Positions 1-5,156 of a DNA stretch of 26,472 nt are shown here, piece by piece. The translations under genes and the position numbers were made by a program. The first letter of the stretch is position 1. Every line of letters begins with the position of its first letter. The stretch is from a virus. The notes beneath the pieces were generated by a model. The model was not told where the DNA came from, made no database searches, and saw only the letters and a list, made by a program, of their open reading frames with translations. The stretch lies in the IMG/VR virus record IMGVR_UViG_3300001851_000137, positions 1 through 26,472 of that record. The stretch is one strand, 5' to 3'.

Positions 1-469
1 ACCGCGGCCAATCCGGCGCCTCGTAGACGTGCGCGCTGATGCCGATGACCGGCACGGGCCCGAGCGCCTCGAGCATCTTCTCGAGCCAGGCCAGCGCGGA
101 TCCGGAGACGTTCGAGATCGCCCCGATCCACAACTGACAACCGTTCTCATAGGCAATGACCGCCGCGTTCCGCGCCATCTCGGCGTAGTCGGTGGGCGGG
201 ATGTGGACGTCGACATTCCCGTCCGGCTCGTTCGCCAGTTCGACATCACAGCCCGCCAGCGCCGTGCCCAGGTCTCGCAACTGCCCGGCGTCACGCACGA
301 CGACGACCGGCCACAGGCCCGCCAGACGCGCCTCCGCGATGGCCGAGCCGATGCGCGCCGCGTCGTCGCCCAGGCTCCACGTCGTGAACCGCACCAGTTT
401 CCAACCGCGCTCACGCACGGCGAGGAGGTCATCTGCCGACATGCCGAGTCCGTTCAGGCCGAGGTCCAT
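1..469 (-). CDS. Glycoside hydrolase-like TIM-barrel protein, clan GH-A type (3' end cut by window edge)
   Basis: An open frame starts at the ATG at 469 and runs off the left edge with no stop, giving at least 156 residues. The ATG shares one base with the stop of the preceding gene (TAATG), so the two are probably translationally coupled. The translation alternates beta strands and helices. It contains VELANEPDG near residues 76-84, which is the clan GH-A (cellulase-fold) signature in which the Glu of the NEP motif after strand beta-4 is the acid/base catalyst. Strand-like segments QLWIGAIS and VIGISAHVYE follow, as expected for beta-5 and beta-6. The nucleophile Glu on beta-7 would lie beyond the edge. 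The gene could encode a virion-associated or lysis glycosidase. Substrate and family within the clan cannot be told from this part. Confidence 0.65.
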   Translation of the reverse strand, partial: MDLGLNGLGMSADDLLAVRERGWKLVRFTTWSLGDDAARIGSAIAEARLAGLWPVVVVRDAGQLRDLGTALAGCDVELANEPDGNVDVHIPPTDYAEMARNAAVIAYENGCQLWIGAISNVSGSALAWLEKMLEALGPVPVIGISAHVYEAPDWPR

Positions 470-783
470 TACTGCGCTCGGCGTTCCTGGTTGATCACGA
501 AGCCAGGCCAGTCCGCGCCCCATTTGCCGCTGTGCCAGTCGGCCACGTCCTCCGCCATGTCGATGGACGGATAGCGGGCCTGCAAAGCGGTGGTATCCCC
601 GTAGGCAAGACCGTGATAGCCCTGGGCGGTCGGTGTCGGCGTCGGCGCCGGTGCGGGCTCAGGCGCTGGAGACGACGGCGCCGAGCCCAGACGCGACAGC
701 GCCTCAGCCAGCGACAGCTCCACCGTGGTCGTCTGGCCTTCCTGCTCGGTGATCTCGGTGAGGCGGAGAAAGGTGCGTGGCAT
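469..783 (-). CDS. Hypothetical protein with Pro/Ala-rich linker
   Basis: This encodes 104 residues. The ATG at 783 directly follows the stop of the previous gene, and the stop overlaps the start of the glycosidase-like gene. The N-terminal 34 residues are a short charged region (MPRTFLRLTEITEQEGQ). A low-complexity Pro/Ala/Thr linker occupies roughly residues 35-53, and a Trp/Tyr-containing tail (WHSGKWGADWPGF) follows. The layout suggests two small modules joined by a flexible linker. No catalytic motif is visible and I do not recognise a family. The upstream and downstream couplings argue that the frame is real rather than chance. Confidence 0.55.
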   Translation of the reverse strand: MPRTFLRLTEITEQEGQTTTVELSLAEALSRLGSAPSSPAPEPAPAPTPTPTAQGYHGLAYGDTTALQARYPSIDMAEDVADWHSGKWGADWPGFVINQERRAQ

Positions 784-1068
784 TCAGGCCGCCTTCTTGA
801 CGAGGATGGCCTTGAGTGCGGCTTCCGCTTCGATGAGGTCATGTCGGAGCGCGGCCACCTTTTCGATGGCCGTCTTGACCGCCTCGTCGTTCAGGAGGTC
901 TTTCCCGACGCTGAACTCCGCGAGGGCGACCGAATCGGGAATCGAATCGATCACGGCCTGTACCTTGGCGTCCTTCGGGGCGTCCTTGACCTTGGAGACG
1001 ATGCCCATCACGCCGCCGATCACGGCAGGCAACTTCAACGCGAATCCAAGAATGTCCTGCGCCTTCAT
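784..1068 (-). CDS. Hypothetical small phage protein with hydrophobic N-terminus
   Basis: This encodes 94 residues. An AAAGGG Shine-Dalgarno-like stretch lies just ahead of the ATG at 1068. The N-terminal 25 residues are hydrophobic and glycine-rich (LPAVIGGVMGIVSKV), compatible with one weak membrane-associated helix. The rest is a charged, Ala-rich, probably helical domain ending in Lys/Ala. Position among tiny hydrophobic genes and size would allow a holin-like or virion accessory role, but no motif decides this. Confidence 0.6.
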   Translation of the reverse strand: MKAQDILGFALKLPAVIGGVMGIVSKVKDAPKDAKVQAVIDSIPDSVALAEFSVGKDLLNDEAVKTAIEKVAALRHDLIEAEAALKAILVKKAA

Positions 1069-1072
1069 GTGA

Positions 1073-1201
1073 CTACCCTTTCAGCCGACCTGGTGTCGGC
1101 ACAATCTGGCCGGCGACGAAGGCCCCGACCACGCTTCCAAGATGGATACACGCTTGCCCGAGGAACGCGGGCGAGAGGTCGTCAAGCAGGCGACTACTCA
1201 T
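1073..1201 (-). CDS. Very small hydrophobic protein (42 aa)
   Basis: The ATG at 1201 lies inside the end of the preceding gene (8-nt overlap), with a purine-rich AAGGCGGG upstream. The predicted 42-residue product has a hydrophobic, Gly/Ala-containing stretch (LGSVVGAFVAGQIV, about residues 22-35) that could form one membrane span or an amphipathic helix. A longer frame upstream has no better start and would overlap most of the neighbouring gene's end. I do not recognise a family. A one-span protein next to other small hydrophobic proteins could belong to lysis, but this is inference. Confidence 0.4.
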   Translation of the reverse strand: MSSRLLDDLSPAFLGQACIHLGSVVGAFVAGQIVPTPGRLKG

Positions 1202-1502
1202 CGCTGCCCGCCTTCTGCCGCGAGCACCGCATATCCAGCCCCAAACGCGCCTCAGCATCTCTCGCGGCAAGCTCAGCATAACCAGCCAAATCCCTAAAAT
1301 GGTCTGGCCATGACGCTTGCCCACTCATGATCCTGGCGAGCTTGCACGCGATCATGTCCAGCGCCTCCCGCTGCACATGGGTGGCGTTCTCCCAGCCTTT
1401 CGACTGGCGGAACTGACTACGGAGCATTTGACCATAGCGGGCATTGTCTTCAAACTTGCCGTGGGTCGTGCCGCGCTCCGTCAACAGGGCGTCTGTAGTC
1501 AT
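1194..1502 (-). CDS. DUF6378-like phage protein
   Basis: This encodes 102 residues and starts at the ATG at 1502, inside an ATGA junction with the preceding gene. The sequence has THGKFEDNARYG near the N-terminus and then EALDMIACKLARIMSG and DHFRDLAGYAELAA in the second half. This arrangement (HGxF, then ExLDMIxxKxARI, then H-x-x-D-x-x-GYA) is the pattern I associate with the phage/prophage domain DUF6378. The conserved acidic and Lys/His residues on predicted helices look like a small all-alpha enzyme or binding domain, possibly MazG-like, but the biochemical role of the family is not known to me. An alternative upstream start at 1568 would overlap the neighbour by 70 bp and is less likely. 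Confidence 0.65.
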   Translation of the reverse strand: MTTDALLTERGTTHGKFEDNARYGQMLRSQFRQSKGWENATHVQREALDMIACKLARIMSGQASWPDHFRDLAGYAELAARDAEARLGLDMRCSRQKAGSDE

Positions 1503-1903
1503 GCTCTCACCAAGAGTGATTGGGCTGTCCACTTGTAATGCCTCAGGTAATCGTCTGGCTCCAGCCACATCTCCATGTTGCCGTCGATGATGCGACCGGC
1601 CCAGAGAAACACGACGTGCGATACTTTCGGCTTGCGGACGTGCAGGATGCCGGTATCCTCGCTGATGTCGTAACGGCCGGCCCGCTTGATCGTCGTCTCG
1701 ACGCCCAGGGCCTCACACGCCTTCCGAATCTCCGGCCACGTCATCCCGAACAGCAGGACATCCGGCGCCACCGTCACACAGGCCGCCAGCGATTCCTCGT
1801 AGTTGATGCCGCAGAGCGTGGCAATCGTCGCCACAGCACAATCGGCGTTGTGGCCGTTCTGCCGCATGGCCTTGAGATAGAACGGCGGCAGCGCATCAGT
1901 CAT
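1499..1903 (-). CDS. C39-like (papain-fold) cysteine peptidase
   Basis: This encodes 134 residues from the ATG at 1903. The pattern fits a small papain-fold peptidase of the C39-like kind. NADCAVATIATL (Cys22) matches the nucleophile helix. KVSHVVFLWAGRIIDG supplies His96 on a strand and a following Asp107 as candidate triad members. The spacing of about 74 residues between Cys and His is normal for this fold. No signal peptide or secretion domain is visible. In this late-gene setting it could cleave a virion protein, act on peptidoglycan cross-links or remove host peptides; none of these can be shown here. The start overlaps the stop of the tiny upstream gene and the stop overlaps the next gene, as in the rest of the operon. 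Confidence 0.65.
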   Translation of the reverse strand: MTDALPPFYLKAMRQNGHNADCAVATIATLCGINYEESLAACVTVAPDVLLFGMTWPEIRKACEALGVETTIKRAGRYDISEDTGILHVRKPKVSHVVFLWAGRIIDGNMEMWLEPDDYLRHYKWTAQSLLVRA

Positions 1904-2054
1904 GGCCCACCGAGAAGTAGACCCACGCGATGTTGGACACCGCTGGGCCGAGCCAGATAACCGCCTTCGCGAACTGGCGGTCGAATCCGTACGCCAGCGC
2001 AGCAGTGCATTCCAGGCCAGACACGAGCAGGATGAGCCAATCCCCGAGCGGCAT
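1896..2054 (-). CDS. Small two-span membrane protein (52 aa)
   Basis: The frame starts at the ATG at 2054, which shares its first base with the stop of the preceding gene (TGATG), and ends 8 bases inside the following gene. The 52-residue product has two hydrophobic stretches, WLILLVSGLECTAALAYGF (residues 6-24) and AVIWLGPAVSNIAWVYF (31-47), separated by a short polar turn with Arg and Lys. This is the topology of a small holin-like or other two-span phage membrane protein. Tight coupling at both ends supports it as a real gene although it is short. Confidence 0.6.
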   Translation of the reverse strand: MPLGDWLILLVSGLECTAALAYGFDRQFAKAVIWLGPAVSNIAWVYFSVGHD

Positions 2055-2269
2055 CACAGCAACCGATACGCGATGCAGCGCATCTTGCGACCACGGTCCT
2101 TGATGTCTGACAGCTTGTAGGTCTTGACGGCCTTACCGGCCTGTATGAGATTGGACAGGCGATACCCCGCTGCACGCGGCGTCATGCCAAACAGCTCGGC
2201 AAATTCCCGCAACGTGAGCGCCGATTGATCGTTCTCCAGCGGCACGCCCGCCTCCGACAACGCCTTCAT
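2054..2269 (-). CDS. Small winged-helix-like DNA-binding protein
   Basis: This encodes 71 residues when started at the ATG at 2269, 22 nt after the stop of the metallophosphoesterase gene. The frame remains open further upstream, but that part is antisense-like shadow inside the phosphoesterase gene. ALTLREFAELFGMTPRAAGY reads as helix-turn-helix (residues 17-36). The LIQAGKAVK segment and the final strand fit the wing of a winged-helix fold. It may be a transcription regulator or a DNA-packaging accessory protein. There is no strong Shine-Dalgarno sequence, so the start is uncertain. Confidence 0.5.
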   Translation of the reverse strand: MKALSEAGVPLENDQSALTLREFAELFGMTPRAAGYRLSNLIQAGKAVKTYKLSDIKDRGRKMRCIAYRLL

Positions 2270-2291
2270 CCACGCCGATCTGTCGATGCCG

Positions 2292-3161
2292 CTACTCTTC
2301 GGCGCTTCGGTCGAGGCTCCAGACCTTACGTCGATAGTAGTGCTCCTCGTCTCCGCGCCGAATACAGATGCCTCCAAATTGCGGTTCGGCCAATCTGGCG
2401 CCGGCGATCTTCCAGGCGTAACTCGTCTTGCCTTGCCATGCTGGCGTAACGATCCCTGCGGCATATCCCCTCGCGCTGTCCAAGTCCACGGCCATGCTGC
2501 GGTGTCGATGCGAACGCACAATGTAGTCCGGCGGGTCACGCCGCCACCGTGCCGCTTCGACGTAGGTCGCTGTCAGTTCGGCGTTGATGGCGCTGGCTTC
2601 GTGCGCGGCGGACGCGGTTGTGCCGATGTGATGGAGCAGATGCACCAATGGCCCGCCAAGACCGCCTACGCGCTTCCACAGGTCATAGCGGGCGTGCTGG
2701 CCCTGACTATTTGGTTTTGCACCAAGACGACGTGCCAGCATCTCTTCGTAGACGCTGGACTGTCCGACGTGTGCGCCTGTGCCTCTGATGTGGTAGTAGG
2801 TGCCACCGCTCTCTTTGCATGCCGCAACGATGGGCGCCAGACACGCTTCCGCGATGCGGAGCTGATCCTCGATGTTGTGGCTAATCTGCGTCGTGCTGTT
2901 GTGATGCACGCCGTCGATCACGTCTCCGTTATGCACCAAGTCGAATGCTTCCCCGCGTGTGACCTCTGGTACCCAGACATCCCAGAACTCACGCCAGAGT
3001 CGCCACATGGCGACTTGAAAAGGGCTCTGGTGATAGGTGCCGCCATCATCGAGCGGAATAGCCCCAGGTGGGCACAGGCCCAATCGACAGCCGCAATGGG
3101 TGTCTGAGATGACAATTAGATTCGGCGGGTCTTTCGGAGTGGGACGTGCTTTGCGACTCAT
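2292..3161 (-). CDS. Calcineurin-like metallophosphoesterase
   Basis: This encodes 289 residues. The ATG at 3161 sits in an ATGA junction with the upstream gene. Metal-binding motifs of the calcineurin-like phosphoesterase superfamily appear in order: VISDTHCG (Asp20, His22), NGDVID (Gly79-Asp80, Asp83), a degenerate third motif RGTGAHVG (residues 126-133) in place of GNH(D/E), His residues at LVHLLHHIG (around 174-178), and RSHRHR (217-221) as the final GHxH-type motif. These motifs bind two metal ions and support phosphomonoester or phosphodiester hydrolysis. Such proteins recur in phage late regions, but their substrate there is unsettled. The missing Asn of motif three is the main departure from the superfamily consensus. 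Confidence 0.8.
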   Translation of the reverse strand: MSRKARPTPKDPPNLIVISDTHCGCRLGLCPPGAIPLDDGGTYHQSPFQVAMWRLWREFWDVWVPEVTRGEAFDLVHNGDVIDGVHHNSTTQISHNIEDQLRIAEACLAPIVAACKESGGTYYHIRGTGAHVGQSSVYEEMLARRLGAKPNSQGQHARYDLWKRVGGLGGPLVHLLHHIGTTASAAHEASAINAELTATYVEAARWRRDPPDYIVRSHRHRSMAVDLDSARGYAAGIVTPAWQGKTSYAWKIAGARLAEPQFGGICIRRGDEEHYYRRKVWSLDRSAEE

Positions 3162-3334
3162 GCCTGCGGCAAAACTGTCACAGGACTATCCGTCAGCACC
3201 CGCAGCACGACGTTGGAGACGGTCTGCACGGGGACGCCGTATTTCGGTGGGAGGTAGCCGCTGACTTGTGCGGCCCCAAGGAGCAGGTTGACCCAGAAGG
3301 TCTTGGACTTCCAGATCGGTTTCGGATCGGCCAT
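3158..3334 (-). CDS. Small membrane protein, holin-like candidate (58 aa)
   Basis: The ATG at 3334 has a good Shine-Dalgarno sequence (GGGAGA, about six bases upstream) and gives 58 residues beginning MADPKPIWKSKTFWVN. A charged N-terminus is followed by one hydrophobic stretch (FWVNLLLGAAQVSGYLP, about residues 13-29) and a second weaker one toward the C-terminus. This is a common layout for small phage membrane proteins annotated as holin-like. The stop overlaps the phosphoesterase start by an ATGA junction. The same frame stays open for another 78 codons upstream to an ATG at 3568; that extension is listed separately. The internal start is favoured because it alone has a clear ribosome-binding site. 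Confidence 0.6.
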   Translation of the reverse strand: MADPKPIWKSKTFWVNLLLGAAQVSGYLPPKYGVPVQTVSNVVLRVLTDSPVTVLPQA

Positions 3335-3568
3335 AGCGTCTCCCGCGTTCACAGGATGGGCACAATCAGGCCCCGATAGTATAGCAGGTTTTGCGAAGGC
3401 TGGCGTCAGACTGTCAATCTGTCCGGTGGGACTCAGGAGGACTTCCGCCGAGCACCCAGCACATAAGGCCGTCAACTGGACGACGCACGGTCCGCGCGTG
3501 GCCCAGCTCACCACCGACAGCGCCGACCCGCAAGGACAGGACGGCAGAAAGACTTGCGCGTCTACCAT
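3335..3568 (-). other. In-frame N-terminal extension of the 58-aa gene with zinc-ribbon-like cysteines
   Basis: From the ATG at 3568 the frame is open without a stop through to 3158, giving a possible 136-residue form. The extra part carries CPCG (Cys11, Cys13), a lone Cys28 and CAGC (Cys36, Cys39), a spacing like a small zinc ribbon. The ATG overlaps the stop of the 30-aa gene upstream (ATGGTAG) but has no clear Shine-Dalgarno sequence. Three readings are possible: a separate ribbon protein fused to the membrane protein, a long and a short form from two starts, or a chance open frame in GC-rich DNA. The ordered cysteines favour one of the first two, weakly. Confidence 0.3.
3378..3386 (-). 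promoter_or_regulatory. Candidate extended -10 promoter element
   Basis: On the minus strand the sequence reads TGC followed by TATACT, matching an extended -10 element of sigma-70 type promoters. It lies about 45 bases upstream of the 58-aa membrane gene. A perfect TTGACA is present at 3412-3417, but it is 28 bases away and so too far to pair with it. If active, it would give the membrane protein and downstream accessory genes a local transcript that omits the Cys-rich extension. Confidence 0.3.
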
Positions 3569-3654
3569 CCGAACGGGCTGCCGTTCTGCCAGACGAGCCA
3601 TGTCAGCCACAGCGTGAGCGACGCCCACACGACGCGACCGGGCGTGACGCGCAT
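3562..3654 (-). CDS. Tiny membrane peptide (30 aa)
   Basis: The ATG at 3654 lies two bases after the stop of the coiled-coil membrane gene. The 30-residue product has a Trp/Leu-rich hydrophobic segment (VVWASLTLWLTWLVW, residues 9-23) and a polar tail ending FGW. A single short span between two other small membrane proteins fits a lysis-region peptide. It has no strong ribosome-binding site and the length alone would not exclude chance, so the call rests on composition and tight spacing. Confidence 0.35.
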   Translation of the reverse strand: MRVTPGRVVWASLTLWLTWLVWQNGSPFGW

Positions 3655-3656
3655 GG

Positions 3657-4007
3657 CTACTTGATGACCAGCTCGAGGATGGCCGCCACGACCGCGCCGA
3701 CCACCAGCAGGATCAGCCATTTGCCGCCCGACTGGAGCGTATCCACGGCGTCGGTAATCTTGTCCAGCTTCAAGTCAAGCTGCACGCTCAGCGCCTTGAT
3801 GTCGGCCGTGACCGTGTGCTGGGCGTATTGGAGCTGTTCTTTCGTCGCTGCCGTCTCACGCAAATCTGACAAGCCGGACGACAACTGCCCGATGACAATC
3901 TCATGACGGGCCAAGGTGCCCTCGTGGACCGTCACCATATCCCCAATCTTGTGCAGTCGGCCACGAAGCGCCTCGACGCCTCCCAGCGGTTCATCGTCGT
4001 GGCTCAT
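3657..4007 (-). CDS. Coiled-coil protein with C-terminal membrane anchor (XhlA-like layout)
   Basis: This encodes 116 residues. A GGGAG Shine-Dalgarno sequence lies seven bases before the ATG at 4007. Residues about 10-90 are helical with heptad-like Leu/Ile/Val spacing (for example LRGRLHKIGDMVTVHEG and LSVQLDLKLDKITDAVDTL). A single C-terminal transmembrane helix follows (WLILLVVGAVVAAILELVI, about residues 96-114). This is the layout of XhlA-type haemolysin/lysis accessory proteins and of many short phage proteins that place a coiled coil at the membrane. It directly follows the fibre gene and starts the lysis-type region. Confidence 0.65.
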   Translation of the reverse strand: MSHDDEPLGGVEALRGRLHKIGDMVTVHEGTLARHEIVIGQLSSGLSDLRETAATKEQLQYAQHTVTADIKALSVQLDLKLDKITDAVDTLQSGGKWLILLVVGAVVAAILELVIK

Positions 4008-4028
4008 GTCCGTCTCCCAGGGGATCGC

Positions 4029-5096
4029 CTACCACAGCTTGACCCACGACACGCGGGAGGCTTCCGCCGCCGTGGAGGATCCAAACGCCACATTGGTCGT
4101 CACGGCTTGCCCGTAGACCGTCAAGGCATCCGTCGCGGCCAATGTCAAGACCGCCGTTATGGTGGGACACGCCGCGCTCACGCTAGACCCGTCCGACTTA
4201 AACTTCGAGGTTTGGATGGTTGTGCCGTTCTTGTTGAGGTGTAGATACAGCACCACGTTCGAGAGCGTCGTCCATGACGCATTTGCCGTGACCGTGATCA
4301 AATAGGTGCCGTCGGCCCCGGTGCCAATGGTCAAGGCATTGGTCGCGAACATGCTGCCGACATCCGCGACTTCCGTGTCGAAGGTGAGCTGGGTCGTATT
4401 CCCCGCCGTCACCGTCTGCGCGGCGCTGTTGTAGGCACTCCCGCGCGGCTGCGTCGGGCTGTCGATAAAGTTCGTGCTGTCGAACTCCAGCGTCTTGATG
4501 CCGTTCACCGCCACCGCGATATTGTTCGCACCAATGCGATACATCCCCGTGTCGGTATCGCTGGCGAATGTCACCCCCGGCGCCCCGACCGCGCCATCGC
4601 CCGCCTTGACCACGGCGAACGTCGGGCTGGCCGTGGTGGACACGTCCTGATCGCCCGTGAGATTGCCGCCGAGAGTCAGGGTGCGATTGGCGTCTCCGGT
4701 CGTAACCGTCAAGGTTCGGTCAGCCGTCAGGTTCGACCCCGGCTTGACCGTCAGGAGATGGTCGCCGTCCGTGTCATACACCTGCAGTTCGGTGTTCTGG
4801 AACACCTTGGACCCAGGCAGATAGAAGGAATCCTGCGTGAAAACCGGCGAGCTGGGCGGATCGCTATCCGTGGACGGCGCGATCACGATCTTGTAACCGA
4901 GCGTTGGATCGAGGAACACGGCCGGAAACAGGCCATTGCTGTCCGCCTGCACCGGGTTGCTGTTCGCCACCGACAATGCCGAGGTCGTATAGGTGTATTG
5001 CTTGGTGGTGGTCCCCGGCTGATAGAAGAACGCCTTCAGCCCACTGGTGAGCGGGAATCCCAACCGGGGAAGGGGGCAGGCAATACCTACAGACAT
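4029..5096 (-). CDS. Tail fibre / receptor-binding protein with C1q-like tip
   Basis: This encodes 355 residues. GGAGGATC lies just upstream of the ATG at 5096. Residues about 10-75 (SGLKAFFYQPGTTTKQYTYT, then NPVQADSNGLFPAVFLDP) resemble the N-terminal particle-binding region of P22-type tailspikes and related podovirus fibres. The middle (about 105-215) has repetitive beta-rich sequence such as LTADRTLTVTTGDANRTLTL and SDTDTGMYRIGANNIAVAVN, typical of trimeric fibre shafts. The last 120 residues (GTYLITVTANASW, VVLYLHLNKNGTT, ASRVSWVKLW) fit a C1q/TNF-like jelly-roll head, probably the receptor-contacting tip. No catalytic residues for polysaccharide cleavage are evident. In P22 the tailspike gene is also placed after the ejection genes. 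Confidence 0.75.
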   Translation of the reverse strand: MSVGIACPLPRLGFPLTSGLKAFFYQPGTTTKQYTYTTSALSVANSNPVQADSNGLFPAVFLDPTLGYKIVIAPSTDSDPPSSPVFTQDSFYLPGSKVFQNTELQVYDTDGDHLLTVKPGSNLTADRTLTVTTGDANRTLTLGGNLTGDQDVSTTASPTFAVVKAGDGAVGAPGVTFASDTDTGMYRIGANNIAVAVNGIKTLEFDSTNFIDSPTQPRGSAYNSAAQTVTAGNTTQLTFDTEVADVGSMFATNALTIGTGADGTYLITVTANASWTTLSNVVLYLHLNKNGTTIQTSKFKSDGSSVSAACPTITAVLTLAATDALTVYGQAVTTNVAFGSSTAAEASRVSWVKLW

Positions 5097-5156
5097 GCTA
5101 CGATCCTCCGCGCGTGTGGCGCTTGATGCTGTTGCTCGCTGTCATCGGGGCGCTCG

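Noticed and set aside
532-1281. 249-codon plus-strand frame across several small minus-strand genes
   Set aside because: It is low-complexity Arg/Gly/Leu sequence. The minus-strand genes there show coupled starts and, for 1194-1502, a recognisable family pattern.
1900-2175. 91-codon minus-strand frame overlapping the regulator-like and two-span membrane genes
   Set aside because: It is Arg/Cys/Pro-rich with no domain and conflicts with two interlocked frames that have clear composition.
3378-3417. Pairing the TTGACA at 3412-3417 with the TATACT at 3378-3383 as a full sigma-70 promoter
   Set aside because: The spacer is 28 bases, too long. Only the extended -10 part is kept as a weak candidate.
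5097-5156. Possible 15-codon frame between the 862-aa gene and the fibre gene
   Set aside because: It is too short and has no distinctive composition. The stretch is better explained as the leader of the fibre gene with its ribosome-binding site.
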